Below, piece by piece: positions 43,012 through 50,799 of a stretch of 64,000 bases of DNA (within the stretch, counting starts at the first letter, position 1; each line of letters begins with the position of its first letter). The position numbers and the translations under genes are program-made. The notes below the pieces were generated by a model that was not told where the DNA came from, searched no databases, and worked only from the letters and a program-made list of their open reading frames with translations. Source of the stretch: Fodinibacter sp963695175 (GTDB taxonomy: Bacteria > Actinomycetota > Actinomycetes > Actinomycetales > Dermatophilaceae); NCBI GenBank assembly GCA_963695175.1, contig CAVOGG010000002.1, forward strand, positions 124,001 through 188,000. The letters run 5' to 3'.

Positions 43012-44202
43012 TCAGTCGAACCAGGGGTCCAGTCCGTGCAGCGGGAAGGTCGCCTGGCGGGTCGCGAGGACGGCCCGGTCGACCGGGTTCTCGGGGTTGT
43101 GCCCCACGTTCCACGGCTGCACCCAGATCGGCAGCGCGGCGGCCGGCAGGTCGCCCATCCGGGCCGGGGCCGAGCGCCCCAGGCCGCGCTGCACGTGGTC
43201 GAGCCACTCCTGCGGCACGGCCGTGTCGACCGGCACCGGCACGTGGGCGGCGATGGCGGTCAGGTGGGTCCACGACCGCGGCACGACCTCGACGAGCTCG
43301 TAGCCGCCGCCACCCAGCGCGACCCACCGCCCGGATGCCGTCTCGTGCGCCAGCTCGTGCAGGGTCTCGTGGGCGCGGCGCTGGGCGTCGACGGTGATGG
43401 CCAGGTGGGCCAGGGGGTCGTGCATGTGGGTGTCGCAGCCGTGCTGCGAGACGATCACGTCGGGGGCGAAGGCCCGCACCAGCGGCGGGACGACCGACTC
43501 GATCGAGCGCAGCCAGGCGGAGTCGCCGGTGCCGGGCGGCAGCGCGACGTTGGCGACCGTGCCGCGGGCGGACGGGCCGCCGATGTCGGCCGGCCAGCCG
43601 GTGCCCGGGAAGAGGTGCCGACCACTCTCGTGGACCGAGATCGTGAGCACCCGGGGGTCGTTCCAGAACATCCGCTCGACGCCGTCGCCGTGGTGCACGT
43701 CGATGTCGACGTAGGCGACCCGCTGGGCGCCGTGGTCGAGCATCCACTGGATGCCGACGCCGACGTCGTTGTAGATGCAGAAGCCGCTCGCGTGGGTGCG
43801 CATCGCGTGGTGCATGCCACCGCAGTAGTTGACGCCGTGCTCGATGTCGCCCTGCCACACCCCGCGGCAGATGTCGAGGGTGCCCTGGGCGATCCGGGCC
43901 GAGGCCTCGTGCATCCCGACGAAGGCCGGGTCGTCGTCGGTGCCGAGGCCCCGGTTGACGTCGGCGACCGTCGGGTCGGCGGACGCGCGGTGCACGGCCT
44001 CGATGTACGCCCGGTCGTGGACGGTCGCCAGCACGTCGTCGTCGGCCACCTCGGGCACCACGAGGGTGACGTGGTCGAGCACTCCGAGGGACCGCGCCAG
44101 CCGGGTCGTGAGGTCGAGCCGCACCGGGGCCATCGGGTGCGTCGGCCCGAAGTCGTAGGCCGTGAACACCTCGTCCCAGACGACGCTCGTCCCTACGGCC
44201 AT
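43012..44202 (-). CDS. acuC: Acetoin utilization protein AcuC (class I histone deacetylase-like)
   Basis: 396 residues. Arginase/deacetylase-fold Zn enzyme: GPTHPMAPVRLDLT, GGMHHAMRTHASGFCIYND with the catalytic His pair, YVDIDVHHGDGVE with metal ligands, SQHGCDTHMHDPLAHL, and ALGGGGYELVEVVPR. In Bacillus, AcuC deacetylates and activates acetyl-CoA synthetase. A -10 hexamer directly precedes the ATG. Divergent from the TrkA-type gene. Confidence 0.93.
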   Translation of the reverse strand: MAVGTSVVWDEVFTAYDFGPTHPMAPVRLDLTTRLARSLGVLDHVTLVVPEVADDDVLATVHDRAYIEAVHRASADPTVADVNRGLGTDDDPAFVGMHEASARIAQGTLDICRGVWQGDIEHGVNYCGGMHHAMRTHASGFCIYNDVGVGIQWMLDHGAQRVAYVDIDVHHGDGVERMFWNDPRVLTISVHESGRHLFPGTGWPADIGGPSARGTVANVALPPGTGDSAWLRSIESVVPPLVRAFAPDVIVSQHGCDTHMHDPLAHLAITVDAQRRAHETLHELAHETASGRWVALGGGGYELVEVVPRSWTHLTAIAAHVPVPVDTAVPQEWLDHVQRGLGRSAPARMGDLPAAALPIWVQPWNVGHNPENPVDRAVLATRQATFPLHGLDPWFD

Positions 44203-44208
44203 GTCTGC

Positions 44209-44214
44209 ACGCTA
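44209..44214 (-). promoter_or_regulatory. -10 element for acuC (probably leaderless)
   Basis: On the minus strand TAGCGT is followed by GCAGAC and the ATG. No ribosome binding site is present. Same arrangement as at the cupin gene. Confidence 0.55.
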
Positions 44215-44274
44215 CTCGTCGCACCCGTCGTGGCAGGCTGGGCCCCCACGACACCCGTGAGGGAGGGCATCACG

Positions 44275-44943
44275 ATGGCACGCAACAGTGCCCACGACGA
44301 CGACGTGCTCGTCATCGGGCTCGGCCGGTTCGGTGCTGCCGCGGCGCTCGAGCTGCGCCGCCTGGGCCACAAGGTCACCGCCATCGAGAAGGACGGCTTC
44401 CTCGCGGAGAAGTTCCTCGGCCGGGTCAGCCACGTCATCCACGGCGACGCCAGCGACGTCGGCGTCATCCAGGACGCCAAGGCCGGCCGGTTCCGGATCG
44501 CCGTGGTCGCGATCGGCTCGTCGGTCGAGGCCTCGGTGCTCGCGGCCGCCAACCTCAGCGACGCAGGGGTGCCCGACATCTGGGCCAAGGCGATGTCGCC
44601 GGAGCACGCCCGCATCCTCGACCGGATCGGCGTGCAGCACATCGTGCGGCCCGAGGCCGACACCGGGCGCCGGGTCGCGCACCTCGTCGGCGGCCGGATG
44701 CAGGACTACATCGAGTTCGACGACGGGTTCGCCATCGTCAAGATGCGCCCGCCGACCGAGGCCATCGGGTTCACGTTGGAGCAGAGCGCGATTCGCAGCA
44801 AGTACGGCGTCACCGTCGTGGGTGTCAAGGCGCCGGGCGAGGACTTCACGTATGCCGTGCCGTCGACCAAGGTCTCGGCGCACGACACGCTCATCGTCAG
44901 CGGGCCGTCGGCCCTGATCGAGCGGCTCGCCGCCCGCCCCTGA
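44275..44943 (+). CDS. TrkA-type potassium channel regulatory protein (RCK)
   Basis: 222 residues. RCK_N Rossmann domain (VLVIGLGRFGAAAALELRRLG, GDASDVGVIQDA, AVVAIGSSVEASVLAA) followed by a TrkA-C domain (about 140-220: TLEQSAIRSKYGVTVVGVK, ...DTLIVSGPSALIERL). It gates a Ktr/Trk-type K+ uptake channel in response to nucleotides; the membrane subunit is not in the window. GGGAGG ribosome binding site 8 nt before the ATG. Confidence 0.92.
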   Translation: MARNSAHDDDVLVIGLGRFGAAAALELRRLGHKVTAIEKDGFLAEKFLGRVSHVIHGDASDVGVIQDAKAGRFRIAVVAIGSSVEASVLAAANLSDAGVPDIWAKAMSPEHARILDRIGVQHIVRPEADTGRRVAHLVGGRMQDYIEFDDGFAIVKMRPPTEAIGFTLEQSAIRSKYGVTVVGVKAPGEDFTYAVPSTKVSAHDTLIVSGPSALIERLAARP

Positions 44944-44982
44944 CCCCGCGGAGTCACAACTTTCTCGCCCGATGCGGCAACC

Positions 44983-45021
44983 TTCACCTGCGCCGGGGAA
45001 CCGTTCCCCTGCGAAGGTGAA
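44983..45021. terminator. Bidirectional hairpin between trkA-type gene and GNAT gene
   Basis: Two 19-nt arms (44983-45001 and 45003-45021), 17 of 19 bases paired, separated by one base. It lies between convergent genes, so it can terminate both. The near-absence of a loop makes it a 39-bp palindrome. Confidence 0.7.
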
Positions 45022-45048
45022 CGTCCTGATGCCTAGGGGGCCGCGGCC

Positions 45049-45576
45049 TCACCAGTTGGCGATGCCGCCGCGGTCGCCGGAGAGCGGGAGCGTCATCGCG
45101 AGCTCCTCCTCGCCGTCGTCCTCGGAGACCACGCGCATCGGCCGGCGCTCGGCCGTGGGGCGGAAGCCGAAGCCGCTGGCGAACGCGACGGCGCGACCGT
45201 TGTCGGTGCCGACCCAGTAGAGCAGCTGGCGCTTGCCGTCCTCGGCGGCGGTGCGGGCTCCGGCCCGGACCAGCTCGGTCGCGACACCGGTGCCCCGGGC
45301 CTCGGGGTGCACCCACAGGCCGAAGAGCTGGGCGGCCTCGGGCTGGTCCTCGTCGGCCGAGCCGACGCTGGCGATACCGACCGGTTGGCCGGCGCGCTCG
45401 GCGACCAGGCGCGTCGAGCGCTGCATCCGCAACCGCCAGAACTCCTCGCCCTCGGCGGCCTCCTCCTCGTGTGAGGCGACGAACGCGTCGGGCGACTCCT
45501 GCAACGCGACGAGACGCACGGAGCGGTACTGCTCCCAGTCGTCGACCCCCAGGGGGCGCACCGTGATGTCACTCAT
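45049..45576 (-). CDS. GNAT-family N-acetyltransferase
   Basis: 175 residues. Acetyl-CoA-binding motif A is LWVHPEARGTGVATELVRAG; the C-terminus has NGRAVAFASGFGFRPT. The N-terminal SDITVRPLGVDDWEQYRSVRL is typical. Substrate unknown. Convergent with the TrkA-type gene; another GNAT gene follows 54 bp upstream in transcription order. Confidence 0.88.
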   Translation of the reverse strand: MSDITVRPLGVDDWEQYRSVRLVALQESPDAFVASHEEEAAEGEEFWRLRMQRSTRLVAERAGQPVGIASVGSADEDQPEAAQLFGLWVHPEARGTGVATELVRAGARTAAEDGKRQLLYWVGTDNGRAVAFASGFGFRPTAERRPMRVVSEDDGEEELAMTLPLSGDRGGIANW

Positions 45577-45630
45577 GGCGGCAACTCTCCCATGAGCCCT
45601 GTGGGCGACGGCAACCCGTGTCGGTGAACT

Positions 45631-46152
45631 TCAGTCGCCGACCGGCAGGTCGAGCACGAGCGTCTCCTCCGTGACCGAGGGGTCCCACGGCATCCGGCCG
45701 ACCTCGCCGGTCGACCGGAACCCCGTTCGCGCGTAGAACGCACGGGCGCGGGCGTTCTCGTGCGCCACGTCGAGCACCACCCGCCGATGACCGGATGCCG
45801 CGGCGTGGGTCAGCGCGGTGCCGACCAGCCGGGTCGCGACGTCGGTTCCGCGCGCGACGCTGGCCACCCACATCCCGACGAGGCAGACCTCGTCGCTGGC
45901 TTGGTCGGGCGCCTGCCACAGCCCCACGGTGCCCACCGGGCGGCCGTCGTCGAGGGCCAGCCACGTGGGGGCGACGCTGGCGCAGCGCTCGCGCCACTCG
46001 TCGTCGGTGCGCCGGGCCTCGTCGGCGTACTGCGCCCAGAAGGCCCGCGGGCTGTCGATGAGCGCCGCCAGCCGCACGTCGCGGTAGGTGCGCCATGACG
46101 CGACGGTGACCCGGTCGAGCACCAGGCCGTCGGGCGCGCCCGGGTCACTCAC
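45631..46152 (-). CDS. GNAT-family N-acetyltransferase
   Basis: 173 residues. Motif A reads VGMWVASVARGTDVATRLVG, with Asp in place of the usual Gly in R-G-x-G; the ARAFYARTGF C-terminal element is normal. Its GTG start lies inside the last codons of proC (8-bp overlap), so it depends on proC translation. It is about as related to the neighbouring GNAT as any two family members; a tandem duplication is possible but not clear. Confidence 0.87.
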   Translation of the reverse strand: MSDPGAPDGLVLDRVTVASWRTYRDVRLAALIDSPRAFWAQYADEARRTDDEWRERCASVAPTWLALDDGRPVGTVGLWQAPDQASDEVCLVGMWVASVARGTDVATRLVGTALTHAAASGHRRVVLDVAHENARARAFYARTGFRSTGEVGRMPWDPSVTEETLVLDLPVGD

Positions 46153-46945
46153 CGGCGAGCTCGCGGGAGCGGTTGGCGGCGGCCTCCATCGCGGTGATGA
46201 AGGCCGCGCGCACCTTGTGGTCGTCGAGCTCGCGCAGCGCCGCGGCGGTCGTGCCGCCGGGCGAGGTGACCTGCTCGCGCAGCACGGTGGGGTGCTGGCC
46301 GGTCTCCTTGATCATCGTCGCGGCCCCGTAGAGCGTCTGCACGACGAGCTCGGTCGCGGTGTTGCGCGGCATCCCGAGCACGACGCCGGCCTCGATCATC
46401 GCCTCGACCACGTAGAAGATGTAGGCCGGGCCGCTGCCGGAGATCGCCGTGACGGCGTCCTGCAGCTTCTCGGGCACCTCGAGCACCTTGCCGGTGGCGG
46501 CGAGGAGGGCCTCGGCCTCGCGCAGGTGCTCGGGGTCGCAGTGCGCGCCCGCACTGATCGCGGCCATGCCCTGGTCGACGAGGGCGGGGGTGTTCGGCAT
46601 GACCCGCACGACGGGGCGTCCCTGCGGCAGGCGCGACTCGAGGTAGGTCGTCGTGATGCCGGCGGCGAGGCTGACCACGAGGTTGCCCTCGGCCACGTGG
46701 TCGTGGATCTCGGCGAGCAGGCCGCCCATGTCCTGCGGCTTGACGACGAGCACCAGGGTGTCGGCGAGCTCGGCGGCCTCCTCGTTGGAGAGCACCCGCA
46801 CGCCGTACTTCTCGGTCAGCTCCACGGCACGGTCGGCGCGGCGCTCGGTGATGACGAGCTGGTCGGCCGGGCGGCCGGCACGCAGCAGCCCCGAGAGGAG
46901 GGTCTCGCCCATGACGCCGGCACCGAAGATCGCAACCATTCCCAT
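46145..46945 (-). CDS. proC: Pyrroline-5-carboxylate reductase
   Basis: 266 residues; last step of proline synthesis, NAD(P)H-dependent. AIFGAGVMGETLLSGLLRAG (Rossmann), VLVVKPQDMGGLL, VVRVMPNTPALVDQGM, ISGSGPAYIFYVVEAM and TSPGGTTAAALREL are diagnostic. The ATG at 46945 gives the expected length; a second ATG at 46939 is possible. No strong ribosome binding site. Note that proline degradation (47.6 kb) is encoded nearby. Confidence 0.96.
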   Translation of the reverse strand: MGMVAIFGAGVMGETLLSGLLRAGRPADQLVITERRADRAVELTEKYGVRVLSNEEAAELADTLVLVVKPQDMGGLLAEIHDHVAEGNLVVSLAAGITTTYLESRLPQGRPVVRVMPNTPALVDQGMAAISAGAHCDPEHLREAEALLAATGKVLEVPEKLQDAVTAISGSGPAYIFYVVEAMIEAGVVLGMPRNTATELVVQTLYGAATMIKETGQHPTVLREQVTSPGGTTAAALRELDDHKVRAAFITAMEAAANRSRELAGE

Positions 46946-47001
46946 GTCAGGTGAGTATGCCGGGTGCAGCCGGGCTGCTCGCGCGGGTTTCGGCGCGCCG
47001 G

Positions 47002-47610
47002 TCAGCCCCGGTCGGTGGTGCTGACCTGGCCGGCCCAGCCCCGGCCCCGCGCGGAGAGCTCCGCGAGGCCGCGCCCGGTGAGGGTCGGCAGCAGGGGGTC
47101 GTCGCCCAGCACCAGGTCGAGGCGGAGCACGCCGATCAGCCGGGCCTGGTAGCGCAGCGTCTCCGGCAGGAGGCCGAGCCCGACGAACACCGTGCTGCCG
47201 TGCGGTGGCCGGAGCACGAGCACCGCGTTGGAGTCCTGCGCCGACTGCACCCACACGCGGTCCGGCTCGGGCGCGGCGGGCGTGGGGTCGTCGGCGTGCA
47301 GCGGACGCAGGCCGAGGTGCTCGGCGAGCCACGGCATCCCCGCCGACCCTGACAGGGCTGCCGCCGCGGCATCCGACACCTGCACGACCACCCCGCCGTC
47401 GTGGACCAGCAGGGCCACCTCGGCCGACGTGCCGTCGTCGAGCACGGCCCCACCGACGAGTAGGTCGCCCATCGAGGCGTACCCGAAGTCGGGCTGCCCG
47501 TCAGCGCCGATCACGGTCTCCGGGACGCGGAGCTGCTCGAGGTACCAGTCGTCGGGCCCGGGGTCGTCGTCCCCGGGACGTGCCGGGGCGCCGGCGTGCG
47601 CGTCGGGCAT
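47002..47610 (-). CDS. Hypothetical protein downstream of proline dehydrogenase
   Basis: 202 residues, no membrane segment or signal peptide. It has DDWYLEQLRVPETVIG near the start, alternating beta strands (EVALLVHDGGVVVQVSD, AVLVLRPPHGSTVFVGLG), and a C-terminal LIGVLRLDLVLGDDPLLPTL. I do not recognise a family. It starts 14 bp after the proline dehydrogenase stop and is probably co-transcribed. Confidence 0.65.
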   Translation of the reverse strand: MPDAHAGAPARPGDDDPGPDDWYLEQLRVPETVIGADGQPDFGYASMGDLLVGGAVLDDGTSAEVALLVHDGGVVVQVSDAAAAALSGSAGMPWLAEHLGLRPLHADDPTPAAPEPDRVWVQSAQDSNAVLVLRPPHGSTVFVGLGLLPETLRYQARLIGVLRLDLVLGDDPLLPTLTGRGLAELSARGRGWAGQVSTTDRG

Positions 47611-47624
47611 GGCCGGGGTCGCGC

Positions 47625-48575
47625 TCAGCCGTTCGTGGCGAGCGAGCGGAGGAAGAAGGTCAGGTTGGCGGGGCGCTCGGCCATCCGGCGCACGAGGTAG
47701 CCGTACCAGTCCTCGCCGAACGGCACGTAGACGCGCATCTGGTGGCCCCGGTCGGCGATCCGGGCCTGCTCGGCGGTGCGGATGCCGTGCAGCATCTGGA
47801 ACTCGTAGCTGTCCGGTGAGCGGCCGTTGTGCCCTGCGAGGGCCTGGGCGATGTCGACCAGCCGGGGGTCGTGGCTGGCGACCATCGGGTAGCCGTCGCC
47901 GGCCATCAGCACCTTGAGGCAGCGCACGTAGGACAGGTCGACGTCGGTCCCGTCCTGGAACGCCACCGAGGCGGGCTCCTTGTAGGCGCCCTTGCACAGG
48001 CGCACCCGGCTGCCCTCACCGGCGAGGTCACGGCAGTCGGCCTCGGTGCGGTGCAGGTAGGACTGCAGGACGGCACCGACCCACGGGAAGTCCCGGCGCA
48101 GCTCGCGCAGCGTCTCGAGGGTGCGGTCGGTCGTGGTGTGGTCCTCCATGTCGAGGGTGACCGTGGTGCCGGCGGCCGCCGCCGCCTCGCAGATGGCCCG
48201 GGCGTGGTCCAGGGCGATGGCGTCGCCGTCCTGCGGGAGCGCCTGGCCGACGGCGCTGAGCTTCACGCTCACCTCGGCCGCACCGAACGCCGCGAGGTCC
48301 TCCCGCGCGAGCGCCTCGAGGAGGTGCACGTAGGTGTCGCGGGTGGCATCGGCGTGGGCCCGGTCGGTGGTGTCCTCGCCGAGGTAGTCCAGGCTCGCGA
48401 GCCGGTTGGTCGTGCGCAGCTCGGCGGCCACCGCCACGGCCTCGTCGACCGACTCACCGGCCACGTAGCGCGAGACGACCGAGCGGCTGACGGGCGCCTT
48501 GAGCACCGCGGACCGGATCAGGTCGGAGTCGGACATCTGGAGCAGGGCTCCCCGGAGCAGGTCACTGGCGTCCAC
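47625..48575 (-). CDS. Proline dehydrogenase
   Basis: 316 residues, monofunctional FAD enzyme oxidising proline to pyrroline-5-carboxylate. Diagnostic: NRLASLDYLGED, VTLDMEDHTTTDRTLE, VRLCKGAYKEPASVAF, MVASHDPRLVDIA, YEFQMLHGIR and YVPFGEDWYGYLVRRMAERP. No P5C dehydrogenase domain is fused, so a separate enzyme must complete the pathway. The GTG start is 6 nt after a -10 element. Confidence 0.94.
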   Translation of the reverse strand: MDASDLLRGALLQMSDSDLIRSAVLKAPVSRSVVSRYVAGESVDEAVAVAAELRTTNRLASLDYLGEDTTDRAHADATRDTYVHLLEALAREDLAAFGAAEVSVKLSAVGQALPQDGDAIALDHARAICEAAAAAGTTVTLDMEDHTTTDRTLETLRELRRDFPWVGAVLQSYLHRTEADCRDLAGEGSRVRLCKGAYKEPASVAFQDGTDVDLSYVRCLKVLMAGDGYPMVASHDPRLVDIAQALAGHNGRSPDSYEFQMLHGIRTAEQARIADRGHQMRVYVPFGEDWYGYLVRRMAERPANLTFFLRSLATNG

Positions 48576-48581
48576 GGCGAC

Positions 48582-48587
48582 AGGCTA
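48582..48587 (-). promoter_or_regulatory. -10 element for proline dehydrogenase (probably leaderless)
   Basis: On the minus strand TAGCCT, then 6 nt, then the GTG start. No ribosome binding site. Confidence 0.5.
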
Positions 48588-48658
48588 GCCGGGCCGGGGC
48601 CGCCGTCCGGCCCGGGGCACCCACCCGAGTGCGGCGTCCGACGTCCCGGGGGCTGTCG

Positions 48659-48748
48659 CGAAGTCAGGAGCACTTCGTCACGTCAGGGGCGAATGCGGCC
48701 CTGACTCCGCGAGAACCTCCTGAGCCGGCGGAGTGCTCCTGACATCGC
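48659..48748. repeat. ~90-bp inverted-repeat element, copy 1
   Basis: Outer arms CGAAGTCAGGAGCACTTCG and (reverse complement) CGGAGTGCTCCTGACATCG; inner arms GTCAGGG and CCCTGAC around GCGAATGCGG. It therefore contains four GTCAGG half-sites in alternating orientation. About 92% identical to copy 2 over its full length. MITE-like or REP-like; no open frame inside. Confidence 0.85.
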
Positions 48749-48807
48749 ACCAGCCGCGGTGCCGGATGCCGTGCGCGCGCGGCTTCGCGCTCGTGCTCGA
48801 GGTGCGA

Positions 48808-48860
48808 CCCCCGGCTCGGGTCGCGCCTCCTGCTCTCGGGCTGCCCCCGGCTCGGGTCGC
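48808..48860. repeat. 17-bp direct repeat
   Basis: CCCCCGGCTCGGGTCGC occurs at 48808-48824 and 48844-48860, 36 bp apart, between the two inverted-repeat elements. Confidence 0.75.
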
Positions 48861-48885
48861 TGCTCCGCCGCTGCCCGATTTCTCA

Positions 48886-48975
48886 CGAAGTCAGGAGCAC
48901 TTCGCCAGGTCAGGGGCGTATGCGGCCCTGACTCGGCGAGAACCTCCTGCGCCCGCGGAGTGCTCCTGACTTCGC
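48886..48975. repeat. ~90-bp inverted-repeat element, copy 2
   Basis: Same organisation as copy 1, in the same orientation and 227 bp further on. Its outer arms are better preserved: CGAAGTCAGGAGCAC and GTGCTCCTGACTTCG pair perfectly. About seven differences from copy 1, several of them compensatory-looking with respect to the stems. Confidence 0.85.
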
Positions 48976-49003
48976 AGCAACCCCGGGCGGGTCGCACAGC
49001 CGG

Positions 49004-49175
49004 GCCGTCGCAGATGCGGGTTCCGGTGGCACCTACGTGCTCCCGTCGCAGATCCGAACTCCGGTCGCAGATGCCTGCTCCGGTGGTGCGCTGCTGCACG
49101 AGCGCCCCACCGGAGCACGGACTCCCCGCCGGAGCACGGACTCTCCACTGGAGCAGGGACTCCTCACCGGAGCGG
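49004..49175. repeat. Degenerate tandem array with 19-bp period
   Basis: Units begin at 49004, 49023, 49042, 49061 and 49080, then after an 11-bp offset at 49110, 49129, 49148 and a partial unit at 49167. Most begin CCGG or CCGT; one subtype continues TCGCAGATGC, the other AGCACGGACTC. Units at 49110 and 49129 differ at only three positions. The period is not a multiple of three, so it is non-coding. Too degenerate and lacking spacers for CRISPR. Confidence 0.75.
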
Positions 49176-49195
49176 CGGCCCGCTTCGTGCTGGCC

Positions 49196-49936
49196 TCAGG
49201 GGGTGCGGCGGCGCAGGGTCAGGCTGCCCAGGGCCAGCGACGCCGCGATCCACAGGGCGATGACCCCCAGGCTGGGCAGCACCTCGCCGAGCGGGTCGGC
49301 CAGAACGGTGACGTCCTTCATGGCGTCGACCGCGTACGACAGGGGCAGCACGTTCGAGATGGCCTCGAGGCCCGGTGGCAGCAGCTCGCGGGGCACGAGC
49401 AGCCCGCAGAGCAGGAACTGCGGCAGCACCAGCGCCGGCATGAACTGCACCGCCTGGAACTCGGTGCGCGCGAACCCGCTGGCCAGCAGCCCCAGGGCCG
49501 TGCCGAGCAGGGCGGTGAAGAGCGCGACGACGACGAGCAGCCAGAGCGGCCCGGCGATGTCGAGCCCGCACACCCACACCGCGAAACCCGTTGCCACCAG
49601 GGCCTGGAACACCGCCATCGCACCGAACGCCAGGGCGTACCCGAGCATCAGGTCGCCCTTGCCGAGTGGCGTCGTGAGCAGCCGCTCGAGCGTCCCGGTG
49701 GTGCGCTCGCGCAACGTCGCGATGCTCGTGACGATGAACATGACCACGAAGGGGAAGACCCCGAGCAGCGCCGGGCCGATCCGGTTGAAGATGTCGCCGG
49801 GCAGGTCGGCGTAGATCCAGGCGAGCAGCCCGAGCAGCACGCACGGCACGACGACCATCAGGGCGACGGTGCGGTGGTCGGAGCGCAGCTGGCGCAGGAT
49901 GCGGGCCGCCGTGGTGCGCGTGATCCGGACGTTCAT
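49196..49936 (-). CDS. ABC-2 type transporter permease
   Basis: 246 residues, six membrane helices (about 25-45, 60-80, 105-125, 135-160, 170-190, 222-240). The LRERTTGTLERLLTTPLGKGD segment is the ABC-2 permease signature. It pairs with the ATPase encoded immediately upstream (ATGA overlap) as a two-component exporter. Substrate unknown; such pairs often export antibiotics or lipids. Confidence 0.92.
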   Translation of the reverse strand: MNVRITRTTAARILRQLRSDHRTVALMVVVPCVLLGLLAWIYADLPGDIFNRIGPALLGVFPFVVMFIVTSIATLRERTTGTLERLLTTPLGKGDLMLGYALAFGAMAVFQALVATGFAVWVCGLDIAGPLWLLVVVALFTALLGTALGLLASGFARTEFQAVQFMPALVLPQFLLCGLLVPRELLPPGLEAISNVLPLSYAVDAMKDVTVLADPLGEVLPSLGVIALWIAASLALGSLTLRRRTP

Positions 49937-50724
49937 GCGGCCGCGCCCCCGTCGGTGCCGTCGGTGCTGTCGGCGTCGGCGGCGTCGGTGCTGTCGGCGG
50001 CATCCGCCGCGTCGATGAGCGCGAGGAAGGCCTGCTCGGCATCCGCGGTGCCGGTGCGCTCGAGCAGCTCGGCCAGCGTCGAGTCGCTGAGGATGCGACC
50101 GTCGCGCAGGAGCAGCAGCCGGTCGCACCGCGAGGCCTCGTCCATGACGTGGCTCGACACGAACACCGTGCGCCCCTCGCGGGACAGCCGGCGGAACAGG
50201 TCCCACAGGTCGCGCCGCAGCACGGGGTCGAGCCCGACGGTCGGCTCGTCGAGCACGAGCACCTCGGGGTCCCCGACGAGCGTGCAGGCCAGGCTGGCCC
50301 GCGACCGCTGCCCGCCCGAGAGGTTCTCGACCCTGACGTGGGCGTGGTCGGTGAGGTCGACGGACGCGATGGCGCGGTCCACAGCATCCGCACCGGCGCC
50401 CATGATCCGGGCGATGTAGCCGACGTTGTCGCGCACCGAGAGGTCGCCGTAGACGCTGGGCGCCTGGGTGAGGTAGCCCACCCGGTGGCGCAGCCCGGGC
50501 GAGCCGGCCTCCTCGCCGAGCACCGTGACCGTGCCGCCGGCGATGACCTGCACCCCGACGACGGCCCGCATCAGGGTCGACTTGCCGCCGCCGCTGGGCC
50601 CGAGGAGCCCGACGACCTGGCCGCGGGGCACCGAGAGGCTGAGGTCGGGCAGCACGTCCCGCCCGCCCCTCACGACCCGCAGGTGGTCGACGACGACCGC
50701 GTCGTCACTCGCTTTATTCGTCAT
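49933..50724 (-). CDS. ABC transporter ATP-binding protein
   Basis: 263 residues. Walker A GPSGGGKST, Q-loop YLTQAPSVYGDLSV, signature LSGGQRSRA, Walker B VLVLDEPTVGLDP and H-loop VSSHVMDEA. After the domain comes an unusual acidic, Asp/Ala/Ser/Thr repeat tail (DAADAADSTDAADADSTDG, about residues 238-258). No clear ribosome binding site upstream of the ATG; the region before it is relatively AT-rich. Confidence 0.92.
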   Translation of the reverse strand: MTNKASDDAVVVDHLRVVRGGRDVLPDLSLSVPRGQVVGLLGPSGGGKSTLMRAVVGVQVIAGGTVTVLGEEAGSPGLRHRVGYLTQAPSVYGDLSVRDNVGYIARIMGAGADAVDRAIASVDLTDHAHVRVENLSGGQRSRASLACTLVGDPEVLVLDEPTVGLDPVLRRDLWDLFRRLSREGRTVFVSSHVMDEASRCDRLLLLRDGRILSDSTLAELLERTGTADAEQAFLALIDAADAADSTDAADADSTDGTDGGAAA

Positions 50725-50787
50725 GCGAGGAAATATGCCACCGACCCCGGCAAGCCGCAAGACCTCGCACGCTGGCCCACGCACCGC

Positions 50788-50793
50788 TAGCGT
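50788..50793 (+). promoter_or_regulatory. -10 element for the cupin gene (probably leaderless)
   Basis: TAGCGT, then GCCGGG, then the ATG. No ribosome binding site. Confidence 0.55.
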
Positions 50794-50799
50794 GCCGGG

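Larger units (their letters stand above)
48576..49195. other. 620-bp non-coding repeat island
   Basis: The longest gene-free stretch here, between proline dehydrogenase and the ABC exporter (both minus strand). Apart from the proline dehydrogenase promoter at the left end, it consists of two ~90-bp inverted-repeat elements, a 17-bp direct repeat and a 19-bp-period degenerate tandem array (listed separately). Open frames across it are compositionally odd and not multiples of the repeat period, so I see no gene. Confidence 0.8.

Noticed and set aside
48683..49099. 138-codon minus-strand frame in the repeat island
   Set aside because: Composed of repeat units whose 19-bp period changes frame; no ribosome binding site; translation is Arg/Ala-rich.
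49004..49175. CRISPR array
   Set aside because: Units are contiguous at 19 bp with no unique spacers, repeats are degenerate, and no cas genes are near.
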